Shown here: positions 6,706 through 13,980 of the stretch, piece by piece
Layout: each line of letters opens with the position of its first letter
Position numbering within the stretch: position 1 is the first letter of the stretch
From: an uncultured Eubacteriales bacterium
Lineage (GTDB): Bacteria > Bacillota > Clostridia > Oscillospirales > Oscillospiraceae
Reading direction: 5' to 3'
Assembly: GCA_900546415.1 (NCBI GenBank)
Contig: URCY01000049.1
Coordinates: forward strand, 1 to 13,980
Length of the DNA stretch: 13,980 nt
The notes under the pieces: model-generated
The model's database searches: none
What the model was told of the DNA's origin: nothing
What the model saw: only the letters and a program-made list of their open reading frames with translations
Program-made: the position numbers and the translations under genes

Positions 6706-6740
6706 ATAAGTACCTCTTTTCATATATTCGGGATACTTAT
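6706..6740 (-). promoter_or_regulatory. Possible hairpin enclosing the hfq ribosome binding site
   Basis: In the AT-rich miaA-hfq gap, ATAAGTA (6740-6734, minus strand) is exactly complementary to TACTTAT (6712-6706), which ends one base before the hfq ATG. The 21-nt loop contains the GAGG ribosome binding site. The stem is only 7 bp with a single G-C pair, so it would be weak. It could allow temperature- or protein-dependent control, but chance is quite possible in such AT-rich sequence. Confidence 0.3.
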
Positions 6741-6750
6741 ATTTTATACG

Positions 6751-7692
6751 CTATACCTTGTCGCTTGCTGTCGCAACGCGTCGCGCCTGCGAGAATATTT
6801 CGTCAAACGGCGCGCCCGCGTCGAGCCATCGCACGGCGGCGTTGCGGCGAAACCACGTCCGCTGCCGCTTGGCATACTGCCGCGTGCGCAGGCTGATCTC
6901 GTCGGCCGCCTCGGAAAGCGCCTCGGGCGGAAGCGCGCGGCCGTTCTTGAGAAACGGCAGCAGCTCCTTATAGCCGATGGCCTGCATGGCCGTCGCGTCC
7001 GCCGGAACGCCCGCGTCGAGCAGGCTCAGAAGCTCCTGCCACAGACCGTTTTGCAGCATCTGCGCCGTGCGGCGCTCGATGCGGCGGAAAAACGCGGCGC
7101 GGTCGGCGTCCTCCAGCCCGATCCAGACCGGGTCGTATTTCGGCGGGATCGCCTGCGTCTCGAGATTGTGCTGGGTGATGGTCTTGCCCGTTTCCTCATA
7201 GACCTCGAGCGCCCGGATGACGCGCTTGCGGTTCTCCGGCTGGATGCTTGCCGCCGCCTGCGGGTCGACCTGACGCAGACGCTCCATGAGCGGCTCGATG
7301 CCCTGCTCCTCTGCAAGCCTCGTCAGCGCCTCGCGCCGCCCCGTCGCGGGAAACGGCGCAAACTGTCGCCCGGCGACGAGCGAATCGACGTAAAGCCCCG
7401 TTCCGCCGACGAGGATCACGGGCTTGCCCCGGTGCAGAATGTCCTGCACGATCGGGTCGGCGTCGCGCACATAGCGGCCGACGGAATAGCGCTCGCGCGG
7501 GTCGAGGAAGCCGATCATATGATGCTTCACGCCGCGCATCTCCTCCTGCGTCGGCGCGGCCGTCCCGACGGTCATGCCGCGGTAGACCTGCATGGAGTCG
7601 AACGAGACGACCTCGCCGCCGAGCGCCTCGGCCAAGGCGACAGACAGGCGGGTCTTTCCGGTGGCAGTCGAGCCGACGATGCAAACGACCAT
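6751..7692 (-). CDS. miaA: tRNA dimethylallyltransferase
   Basis: Transfers a dimethylallyl group from DMAPP to N6 of A37 in tRNAs reading codons that start with U, the first step toward ms2i6A. The length of 313 aa is normal. The P-loop is GSTATGKT (7-14). DSMQVYRGM (32-40) carries the conserved Asp, followed by VGTAAPT, HHMIGFLDP, YSVGRYVRDA and ILVGGTGLYVDSL. The C-terminal part has AMQAIGYKEL and the basic RTRQYAKRQRTWFRR typical of the tRNA-binding end. The start lies 3 nt after the mutL stop, so co-transcription is nearly certain. The order mutL-miaA-hfq is widely conserved; mutS, often just upstream, is not next to it here. Confidence 0.97.
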   Translation of the reverse strand: MVVCIVGSTATGKTRLSVALAEALGGEVVSFDSMQVYRGMTVGTAAPTQEEMRGVKHHMIGFLDPRERYSVGRYVRDADPIVQDILHRGKPVILVGGTGLYVDSLVAGRQFAPFPATGRREALTRLAEEQGIEPLMERLRQVDPQAAASIQPENRKRVIRALEVYEETGKTITQHNLETQAIPPKYDPVWIGLEDADRAAFFRRIERRTAQMLQNGLWQELLSLLDAGVPADATAMQAIGYKELLPFLKNGRALPPEALSEAADEISLRTRQYAKRQRTWFRRNAAVRWLDAGAPFDEIFSQARRVATASDKV

Positions 7693-7695
7693 GGC

Positions 7696-9669
7696 TCAGC
7701 TCCTCCTGAACTGCCGCTCAAGTTGAGCGGCAGTCATGACCGCGCAGATCGGCCGCCCGTGCGGGCAGTATTTCAGATCGTCGCGCGCAAGCACCTGCCG
7801 CACGAGCGCGGCGCGCTCGGCCTCTTCGGTGTGCCAGCCGCCCTTGATGGCGGCCTTGCAGGCGATCGTGTGCAGCATATTGTCGCGCAGGGTCTTGGGG
7901 TCGGTCTGTTTTCCGGCCAGAAGGTCGCTCGCCAGCGCGCCCAGCGTCGCGGCAGCGTCCTCCGGCGCAAGGTCGGCCGGGATCTGCCCGACGGCCAGCG
8001 TACCGTCGCCGTAGTCCGAGATGCCGTAGCCGCACTGCTCGAGCAGCGCGGTATTCTCCAGCAGGACGGCCGCCTCCTCGCGATCGGCGTGATAGAGCAC
8101 CGGCGTGAGCAGCAGCTGCGAGAGGATCGGCTCCTGCCGGGCGCGGAATTTTTCAAACAAAATGCGCTCGTGCGCGGCGTGCTTGTCGATGAGCAGAAGC
8201 TGCCTGCCCTGCTCGACGAGGATATAGGTATCGAGCACCTCGCCGACGATGCGGTAGGGCTGCTCGGATCCCTCCGTCAGGTCGACGGGCTGCTCCGGCT
8301 CCTGCGCGGCCTTTTCCTGCGCGGGCAGCTCCTGCGCGGCGGCCTGCGGCGGCAGCACCGGGCCGTCCGGCTCCTCCAGATCGCAGAGCACGTCCACGGG
8401 CCGAACCGTCCGCTGCACAGGCGGGACGGGCGCGGCAGGACGCGGCTCAAAAGGCGGCACGTCCGGCTTCTTTTCGACCGGCTTCGGGCGCTCCGGGGCG
8501 CTCGGACGCGGCGCAGGACGCACGGTCTGCGCAAATTCGCGGAACTCTCCTGCCGTCATCGTGCGGAAAAATTCGGGATTTTTCGCCGTCTGCACCGCCG
8601 TCGGCGAAGCGACGACCGGCGCGCTGCGGCTCGGCTCGGACGGCAGCGGCGTTTTGCCGAAATGCAGCTCCACGCGCCCGGAGGCACGGTCGAGCGCGCC
8701 CTGCACGCCGTAGCGCACGCATTCAAACACGTCATGCTCCCGCAAGAACTTGACCTCGATCTTCGCCGGGTGGACGTTCACATCCACCAGATGCTCCGGC
8801 AGCCGCAGCTCCAGCACGCAGTAGGGATAGCGCCCGACCATCAGCCGGTTGCTGTAGGCCTCCTCGAGCGCGGCGGTCATCGTCTTCGAGCGCACCAGCC
8901 GCCCGTTGACGAAAAAGATCTGCTGCATCCGGTTGCCGCGCGTGGCCGTCGGGCGCGAGACATAGCCCGAGAGCGTGAAGCGCTCCCATTTGCTCTCCAC
9001 GGCGACCATCTCGCGGGCGCTCTGCCGCCCCAAAACGGCGTAAAGCGCGCTCTCGAGCTGCCCGTCGCCGGGGGTCTGGAGCTGCTCGGCGCCCTCGCGC
9101 AGCACGCGGAAGGCGATCTCGGGATGCGCCAGCGCCAGCTTCTGCACGGCGGCCAGAACGGCCGCGCCCTCGACGGTGTCGCGCTTCATGAATTTCAGGC
9201 GTGCGGGGGTGTTATAGAACAGATCGCGGACGATGATCGTCGTGCCCACGGGACACCCGGCCTCGCCGCGCTCGGTCACGACGCCGCCGTCAAGATGCAG
9301 CGACGTGCCGAAATCGTTTTCGCGTCGGCGCGTGAGCAGATCGACGCGCGAAACGGCGGAGATCGCCGCCAGCGCCTCGCCGCGGAAGCCCAGCGTGCGG
9401 ATCGCCTCGAGATCCTGCGCCGTGCGCAGCTTGCTTGTGGCGTGGCGCAGGAAGGCCGTCTCGGCGTCCTCGGCGCTCATGCCGCAGCCGTCGTCCGTGA
9501 CGCGCAGGAAGGTCATGCCGCCGTTTTGCAGCTCGACCGTGACGTGCTTCGCCCCGGCGTCGATCGCGTTCTCGACCAGCTCCTTGGCGGCGCTGGCAGG
9601 ACGTTCGACCACCTCGCCGGCAGCGATCATGTCGGCGACCTGCTGCGGCAGCTTTTGAATGATTGCCAT
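7696..9669 (-). CDS. mutL: DNA mismatch repair protein MutL
   Basis: Couples mismatch recognition by MutS to strand incision. The 657-aa protein has the GHKL ATPase motifs: E30 and N34 in ELVENAIDAG, DDGCGM (59-64), GFRGEAL (94-100) and GTTIIVRDLFYNTPAR. A Pro/Ala/Glu-rich linker (about 340-460) precedes the C-terminal dimerisation domain. That domain carries the metal-dependent endonuclease motif as DKHAAHE...E (495-506), with ACKAAIKGG (603-611) and CPHGRP (635-640). It is therefore predicted to be a nicking MutL, as in bacteria that lack MutH. AGGAGA lies 7 nt ahead of the ATG. It starts 9 nt after the hydrolase gene. No mutS is in the window, so its partner must be encoded elsewhere. Confidence 0.97.
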   Translation of the reverse strand: MAIIQKLPQQVADMIAAGEVVERPASAAKELVENAIDAGAKHVTVELQNGGMTFLRVTDDGCGMSAEDAETAFLRHATSKLRTAQDLEAIRTLGFRGEALAAISAVSRVDLLTRRRENDFGTSLHLDGGVVTERGEAGCPVGTTIIVRDLFYNTPARLKFMKRDTVEGAAVLAAVQKLALAHPEIAFRVLREGAEQLQTPGDGQLESALYAVLGRQSAREMVAVESKWERFTLSGYVSRPTATRGNRMQQIFFVNGRLVRSKTMTAALEEAYSNRLMVGRYPYCVLELRLPEHLVDVNVHPAKIEVKFLREHDVFECVRYGVQGALDRASGRVELHFGKTPLPSEPSRSAPVVASPTAVQTAKNPEFFRTMTAGEFREFAQTVRPAPRPSAPERPKPVEKKPDVPPFEPRPAAPVPPVQRTVRPVDVLCDLEEPDGPVLPPQAAAQELPAQEKAAQEPEQPVDLTEGSEQPYRIVGEVLDTYILVEQGRQLLLIDKHAAHERILFEKFRARQEPILSQLLLTPVLYHADREEAAVLLENTALLEQCGYGISDYGDGTLAVGQIPADLAPEDAAATLGALASDLLAGKQTDPKTLRDNMLHTIACKAAIKGGWHTEEAERAALVRQVLARDDLKYCPHGRPICAVMTAAQLERQFRRS

Positions 9670-9678
9670 TGTTTTCTC

Positions 9679-10269
9679 CTATTTCATCATAAACGGGTCA
9701 CAGGCGCGCTCGGCCGCGATCGTCGTCTCCGGACCGTGACCGGGGAAAACGCGCGTCTGCGGCGGCAGCGCGGCCAGACGGCGCAGAGAGGCGCGGAGCG
9801 TCGGCTCACTGCCGCCGGGGAAATCCGTCCGCCCCCAAGAGCCTCCGGCAAAGATCGTGTCGCCGGAGAACAGCGCGTCGCCGCACAGCAGGCTGACCGA
9901 ACCTGCCGAATGCCCCGGCGTTTCAAGCACGCGGAAGCGCAGCGCGCCGACCGCAAGCTCGTCGCCCTCGCGCAGCGCACGCGTCTGCGGCAGCGCTCCG
10001 CCGGTCAGCCGCGCAGGGAGCGCCCGGTCTGCCTCATGCAGATACACCGGACAATGGTAGCACTCCGCGAGCGCAGCAACCGCGCCGACGTGGTCAAAAT
10101 GGCCGTGCGTGAGCAGGATGCAGCGCGGCGTCAGGCCGCCGCTCTGCAAAAGGCCGAGCAGCCTGCCCGCCTCGTCTCCCGGATCGATCACGGCCGTCTC
10201 GCCGTTTTCGTCGGAGACAAAATAACAGTTTTCCTGAAGCATTCCGACCGGAATTTTCCGGATTTTCAT
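9679..10269 (-). CDS. Metallo-beta-lactamase-fold hydrolase (glyoxalase II-like)
   Basis: A 196-aa cytoplasmic hydrolase of the YqgX/GloB-like branch. Such enzymes act on thioesters such as S-lactoylglutathione or on related small molecules; the substrate here is unknown. The metal-binding motif THGHFDH is at 54-60, with H120 (TPGHSAGS), D137 (FSGDTIF) and H178 (PGHGP) completing the two-metal site. I chose the ATG at 10269 because it begins MKIRKIPVGMLQENCYFV, the family N-terminus, 7 nt after the dtd stop; longer in-frame starts overlap dtd. The order relA-dtd-this gene is common in Clostridia. Confidence 0.93.
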   Translation of the reverse strand: MKIRKIPVGMLQENCYFVSDENGETAVIDPGDEAGRLLGLLQSGGLTPRCILLTHGHFDHVGAVAALAECYHCPVYLHEADRALPARLTGGALPQTRALREGDELAVGALRFRVLETPGHSAGSVSLLCGDALFSGDTIFAGGSWGRTDFPGGSEPTLRASLRRLAALPPQTRVFPGHGPETTIAAERACDPFMMK

Positions 10270-10276
10270 CTGAATC

Positions 10277-10726
10277 TCACATCCAATCGTCCGTATCGAG
10301 CGGGATCGTGACCGGCCCGTCGTTGCAGGACTCCACCTGCATATCCGCGCCGAATTCGCCGTGCCGCGGCTCGAAGCCACGGGCGCGGCAGTCGTCTAAG
10401 AAGCGCTCATAGAGCGCGTCTGCAAGCTCCGGCGCGGCCGCGCCGAAGAAGCTCGGGCGTTTGCCCTTTTTGCAGTCGGCGAAGAGCGTGAACTGGCTCA
10501 CCACGAGCACCTGCCCGCCGACATCGGCAAGGGAACGGTTCATTTTCCCGTTTTCGTCGCAGAAAATGCGCAGTCCGAGCGCCTTTTCCGCCAATTTATC
10601 GCACAGCGCGGGCGTATCGGTCGGCGCGACGCCCAGCAGGATCAGCAGTCCCTGCCCGATCGCGCCGTTGACGCGCCCGTCGATCGTTACGGAGGCGTGC
10701 TTCACACGCATCACGACCGCGCGCAT
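10277..10726 (-). CDS. dtd: D-aminoacyl-tRNA deacylase
   Basis: Removes D-amino acids (classically D-Tyr) and mischarged glycine from tRNAs, protecting translation. The 149-aa length is standard. The family signatures are SQFTLFAD (77-84), which supplies the catalytic region, and NDGPVTI (135-141), which carries the cross-subunit Gly-cisPro motif of the dimer's active site. The N-terminus MRAVVMRVKHASV is typical. The start codon overlaps the relA stop by one nucleotide (TGATG), so translational coupling is likely. Confidence 0.97.
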   Translation of the reverse strand: MRAVVMRVKHASVTIDGRVNGAIGQGLLILLGVAPTDTPALCDKLAEKALGLRIFCDENGKMNRSLADVGGQVLVVSQFTLFADCKKGKRPSFFGAAAPELADALYERFLDDCRARGFEPRHGEFGADMQVESCNDGPVTIPLDTDDWM

Positions 10727-12897
10727 CAGTCCTGCCCCCTGCGCACGTCCGTAACGCCCGGGATCGCGCGGATCTTCGTGCGGATGCTCTCCAGCTCCTG
10801 CACGTTTTTGACCTCAAAGGTCGCAACGGTGCGCGCCTTCCCGGCGGGCATTTCGCGCGCGGAGATCTCGGAGACCTTGACCTTGGCGGTCGACAGCGCG
10901 GTGGCGATGTCCATCCAAAGCCCGCTGCGATCCTCCGAGTCGATCTCGAAGGTCGTGGAAAACGGCTTGTCCTCGGCGGTGTTCCAGTGCACCTGCACCC
11001 AGCGCCCCTTCTGCTTGGGGTCGTTGGCACCGGCGGCGTTGCGGCAGTCCTTGCGGTGGACGGACACGCCGTAGCCCCGCGTGATAAAGCCGATGATGTC
11101 GTCTCCGGGGACGGGCGTGCAGCAGCGCGAGAACTTGATCATGCAGGAATCAATATCCTCGACCGTCACGCCGGAATCCTTATGGCGGCTCTTGACCGTC
11201 TCGGCCTGCTTGGGCGGCTCCTTGGCCGCCGTCTGACGGCTGGCGCGCGTCAGCTCGTCGCGCACGCGGCCGAAGGCCTTGGCCGCCGTCAGGCCGCCAT
11301 AGCCGATGGCGGCATACATATCGTCCAGCGAGTCGAAGGCCAGCTTGCGCAGCAGCGTCGGCAGCAGCTCCGGAGCCTGCACGAGCGCCGGGTTCACGCC
11401 CCCGCGCCGCAGCTCGCCCTCGAAGCTGGCCTTGCCGTGCGCGACGTTCTCCTCGCGCTTTTCCTTTTTGAACCACTGCTTGATCTTTGTGCGCGCCTGG
11501 TTGGAGTTGCAGATGTTCAGCCAATCGCGGCTCGGCCCCTTGGCGGTCTTGGAGGTCAGGATCTCAACGATGTCGCCGTTTCTGAGCGGCTGATCGAAGC
11601 TGGCGATCCGGTTGTTGACCTTCGCGCCGACCATGGCATTGCCGACGCCGGAATGGATGGCATAGGCAAAATCGATCGGCGTTGAGCCGGCGGGCAGGCT
11701 CATGACCTTGCCCTTCGGCGTGAAGACGAAGACCTCGTCGTCGAACATATCGACCTTGAGCGAGTGGATGTAATCCTCGGCGTCGTTTTCCTCCTGCTGG
11801 GATTCCAGCAGACGGCGCACCCATTCAAACTCCTTCTCGTCGCCTCCGGCCACGCCCTGCTTGTATTTCCAGTGGGCGGCGATGCCGTATTCCGCCGTCT
11901 CGTGCATCTCCCACGTGCGGATCTGCACCTCAAAGGGGATGCCCTGATGGCCGATGACGGTCGTGTGGAGCGACTGATACATATTCGGCTTCGGCGTGGA
12001 GATATAGTCCTTGAAGCGCCCCGGCACCAGATTGAACAGGTCATGGATGTGGCCGAGAACGTTATAGCAGTCCGGGATCGAATCGACGATCACGCGAAAG
12101 GCATACATATCATAAAGCTCGTCGATCGTCTTGTTCTGCGCCTTCATCTTGCGATAGATGGAATAGACGTGCTTGATGCGGCCGTAGATCGTGCCGTGGA
12201 TGCCCACGGAGGACAGCCGCGTCGTGATGGTCGTCTGAATCTCCTTCATGAAGCGGTCGGCCTCGGCCTGATGGGCGTCGAGATAGGTCATGATGTCGTT
12301 ATAGCCCACGGGGTCGAGGTATTTCAGGCTGGTGTCCTCCAGCTCCCATTTGATCTTCTGCATACCGAGACGGTGCGCCAGCGGGGCGTAAATATCCATC
12401 GTCTCGCGGGATTTGGAGATCTGCTTGGCCGGAGTCTGGTATTCCATCGTGCGCGTGTTGTGCAGCCGGTCGCAGATCTTGATGAGCACCACGCGGATGT
12501 CCTTGCTCATGGCCATGAACATCTTGCGCAGATTCTCCATCTGCTGCTCCTCGAGCGTGGAATATTCGACGCGCGTCAGCTTCGTGACGCCCTCGACCAG
12601 CGCCGCGACCGTCTGACCGAACTGCCGGGCGATCTCGTCATAGGTCGAGTCGGTGTCCTCGATGCAGTCGTGCAGGATCGCGCCCAGGATCGCGTCGGTG
12701 TCCAGCCCGGTCTCCGCAACGATCTCCGCGACGGCCAGCGGATGGATGATATACGGCGAGCCATCCTTGCGGAGCTGCCCGTCGTGCTTGGCGCGCGCAT
12801 AGTCCACCGCGCGGTTGATGATCGCAAGATCGGCCTGCGGGCAGTGCTGCGCAATGGTCTTCATCATGCTGTTATAATGATCCTGAAAGGTCTCCAT
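10726..12897 (-). CDS. relA: Bifunctional (p)ppGpp synthetase/hydrolase (RelA/SpoT homologue)
   Basis: Makes and degrades the alarmone (p)ppGpp during the stringent response. The 723-aa protein has the full long-RSH layout. The HD hydrolase domain (about 30-190) has H52, H76-D77 and DRLHNTRTM (143-151). The synthetase domain (about 220-340) has YAFRVIVD and KPNMYQSLHT. A TGS domain begins near 387 (EVFVFTPKGKVMSLPAGSTPIDFAYAIH), then a helical part, a Cys-containing zinc-finger-like region (C585, C592, C593, C618) and a C-terminal ACT domain (about 645-723). The synthetase motif reads RFKD (294-297), the RxKD form of bifunctional enzymes rather than the ExDD form of synthetase-only RelA. With an intact HD site, both activities are predicted. 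It starts 3 nt after the recJ stop. Confidence 0.97.
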   Translation of the reverse strand: METFQDHYNSMMKTIAQHCPQADLAIINRAVDYARAKHDGQLRKDGSPYIIHPLAVAEIVAETGLDTDAILGAILHDCIEDTDSTYDEIARQFGQTVAALVEGVTKLTRVEYSTLEEQQMENLRKMFMAMSKDIRVVLIKICDRLHNTRTMEYQTPAKQISKSRETMDIYAPLAHRLGMQKIKWELEDTSLKYLDPVGYNDIMTYLDAHQAEADRFMKEIQTTITTRLSSVGIHGTIYGRIKHVYSIYRKMKAQNKTIDELYDMYAFRVIVDSIPDCYNVLGHIHDLFNLVPGRFKDYISTPKPNMYQSLHTTVIGHQGIPFEVQIRTWEMHETAEYGIAAHWKYKQGVAGGDEKEFEWVRRLLESQQEENDAEDYIHSLKVDMFDDEVFVFTPKGKVMSLPAGSTPIDFAYAIHSGVGNAMVGAKVNNRIASFDQPLRNGDIVEILTSKTAKGPSRDWLNICNSNQARTKIKQWFKKEKREENVAHGKASFEGELRRGGVNPALVQAPELLPTLLRKLAFDSLDDMYAAIGYGGLTAAKAFGRVRDELTRASRQTAAKEPPKQAETVKSRHKDSGVTVEDIDSCMIKFSRCCTPVPGDDIIGFITRGYGVSVHRKDCRNAAGANDPKQKGRWVQVHWNTAEDKPFSTTFEIDSEDRSGLWMDIATALSTAKVKVSEISAREMPAGKARTVATFEVKNVQELESIRTKIRAIPGVTDVRRGQD

Positions 12898-12900
12898 ATT

Positions 12901-13443
12901 TCAGCTCTCTCCCTTCAAAGCGCGGTAAAGCGCGCTGTTTTCGAGCGCGGAGCGGACGCTGCCGTCGGCCAGCGTGAGCGTGAGCATCGCGCCGTCGCGC
13001 CGGACGGTCAAAAGATGCAGCTCGGCCAGGATCGCCACGCAGGGCAGCGTGCGCTCCGGACTGTGGCGCGGGCTTGCCGTTGAAACGGCCAGACACAGCG
13101 CGCTGCGCTCGCAGTGCAGCGTTCGGCTGCGGTCGGCCGCGCGGCAGAGATAGCGCCAGACGTCGGCCACGTCGCTGCGCTGCGGCGCAAGCGCCGCGCG
13201 CTCCGCACCGGTCAGCCGTTCGCCCTCGCGATAGCGGTCGAACAGCCCCGCCGGGGCATAGCGCCGCAGATCGAGCACGTTGAGCTGGACGCTGCGCACA
13301 TTTCGAAATTCGTTGATCTGCGCGTGGAACGCGACGTCCACGCGGTCTCCGGGGTGCAGCCTCTGGGCAAGCGCACCGGCCGAAAAATAGATTGCCTGCA
13401 GACTGACGCCGTCGGCGCTGCGGAGCTGCAAGCGCAGATGACC
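12901..13443 (-). pseudogene. recJ: RecJ single-strand exonuclease, C-terminal part only (5' truncated)
   Basis: About 180 C-terminal residues of the RecJ 5'-3' single-strand DNA exonuclease. They begin within the OB-like domain: HLRLQLRSADGVSLQAIYF, then VDVAFHAQINEFRNVRSVQ and the following LNVLDLR, the usual end of the RecJ core. A further roughly 120-residue C-terminal extension runs to the stop, as in clostridial RecJ. All DHH/DHHA1 catalytic motifs are missing because the homology ends near 13440. Beyond that point the plus strand codes for a helicase, and the open frame continuing to 13650 on this strand is its antisense. The gap to relA is 3 nt, the expected recJ-relA order. Whether the gene is truly broken in the organism or only in this assembly cannot be told. 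Confidence 0.8.
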
Positions 13444-13980
13444 TCGCGGCGCGGCGTGAAGGTGGTGCCGATGCTGCAGCTCCTGCAGGACTTCTCCGCG
13501 CGCCACGCGAGCGGCGCGACCGCGGACTATGTCGGCTTCGGGCTGGACGTGCTTGACCACAACAGCTTCATCCGGCGCGGCGACGTGGTGGTGCTGGGCG
13601 GCTACCCGAGCGACGGAAAGACGGCCCTTGCCCTGATGATGGCCTACCACATGGCCAAGACGCTCAAGGTCGGCTTTTTCAGCCTCGAGACGGATGTTGG
13701 CAAGATCGGCGACCGCATCGTGACGCAGGGCATGAAGATCGACTTCGACGCGATCAAGCGCAGCCGCCTGACCGACCGCGACTGGGGCACCTTCGCGGTC
13801 TGCTCGGAGGACGCAGTCAAGCGCCGGCTTGACGTGATCCAGGCGAGCGGCATGACCGCGGGCGACATCATGGCGGAGTCCATCACCTACGGCTACGACG
13901 TGATCTTTGTGGATTACGTCCAGCTGATCGTCCCTGAGGGCAACCCGCGCGACCTGCGCAGCGAGCAGATGGCGACCGTC
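13438..13980 (+). CDS. DnaB-like replicative helicase, partial (both ends incomplete)
   Basis: A 181-codon open frame that runs off the right edge. After YVGFGLDVLD and IRRGDVVVLG it has Walker A GGYPSDGKT (13597-13623), ALALMMAYHMA and VGFFSLET. Walker B is DVIFVDYVQLI (13897-13929). These are hallmarks of the RecA-like C-terminal domain of DnaB-family hexameric helicases. The spacing and wording resemble the DnaB-like proteins of clostridial prophages and integrative elements more than the chromosomal DnaB. An ATG at 13438 has no ribosome binding site and falls at the point where RecJ homology ends, so the true N-terminus is probably missing. This is the only supported plus-strand gene in the window. 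Its base composition is similar to its neighbours. Confidence 0.8.
   Translation, partial: MTSRRGVKVVPMLQLLQDFSARHASGATADYVGFGLDVLDHNSFIRRGDVVVLGGYPSDGKTALALMMAYHMAKTLKVGFFSLETDVGKIGDRIVTQGMKIDFDAIKRSRLTDRDWGTFAVCSEDAVKRRLDVIQASGMTAGDIMAESITYGYDVIFVDYVQLIVPEGNPRDLRSEQMATV

Noticed and set aside
6741..6790. A promoter for hfq in the AT-rich end of miaA (TATAAAAT-like)
   Set aside because: The best -35 candidate (TTGCGA) is not at a workable distance from a good -10, so the match is too poor to list.
6634..10311. A very long plus-strand open frame (over 1200 codons) antisense to hfq, miaA, mutL and the hydrolase gene
   Set aside because: It is antisense to several genes with clear family motifs, has Arg/Leu/Val/Gly-rich low-information sequence and crosses gene boundaries. 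GC-rich third positions on the minus strand remove stops from this frame.
11764..13083. A plus-strand open frame of about 440 codons antisense to relA and recJ
   Set aside because: It mirrors well-supported coding sequence on the other strand and shows no family motif.
13444..13650. Extension of the recJ frame to 13650 on the minus strand
   Set aside because: It is the antisense of the DnaB-like helicase Walker A region and has no RecJ similarity.
1..13980. A novel defence or mobile system in the window
   Set aside because: All genes except the HlyD-like one and the edge helicase belong to well-known core families. No repeats, integrase, transposase or effector-like genes are visible.

Overview
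The window is a dense, GC-rich stretch of bacterial chromosome. Nearly all of it is one co-oriented minus-strand run of housekeeping genes. The gene families and their order (recJ-relA-dtd-metallo-hydrolase, mutL-miaA-hfq, a HlyD-like protein-yggS-sepF-divIVA-ileS), together with an isoleucine T-box, point to a Firmicute of class Clostridia. High GC makes an Oscillospirales/Oscillospiraceae-type gut anaerobe the likeliest source; that last step is inference from gene order and composition.

Layout, in the direction of transcription (high to low coordinates). About 12901-13443 is the C-terminal end of RecJ, cut off at its 5' side. Then come relA (bifunctional ppGpp synthetase/hydrolase), dtd (D-aminoacyl-tRNA deacylase), a small metallo-beta-lactamase-fold hydrolase, mutL, miaA and hfq. 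Gaps from recJ to miaA are 9 nt or less, or overlaps, so this looks like one transcription unit. It is followed by a membrane-anchored HlyD-like protein whose stop overlaps the start of yggS, then sepF, divIVA (TTG start) and ileS. A complete T-box leader with a terminator begins about 9 nt after the divIVA stop and controls ileS. A strong intrinsic terminator closes the run at 75-116.

Themes: tRNA quality and charging (dtd, miaA, ileS), stress and RNA regulation (relA, hfq), DNA repair (recJ, mutL) and cell division/envelope (sepF, divIVA, and probably the HlyD-like protein and yggS). A near-consensus sigma-A promoter lies inside the coding sequence of yggS, in an AT-rich patch. It probably gives sepF-divIVA, and by read-through the ileS T-box, transcription independent of the long upstream operon.

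At the right edge, from about 13438, the sequence switches abruptly to a plus-strand fragment of a DnaB-like replicative helicase of the phage/mobile-element type. It abuts the truncated recJ head to head, and both genes appear to lack their 5' parts at the same point. This is either a genuine rearrangement/insertion junction or a chimeric assembly; the sequence alone cannot decide.

I found no CRISPR array, tRNA, rRNA, IS element, toxin-antitoxin pair or recognisable defence system. The window is mostly ordinary core genome. The points worth a second look are the embedded promoter, the recJ/helicase junction, the T-box placement and the HlyD-like protein of unknown role in a division cluster.
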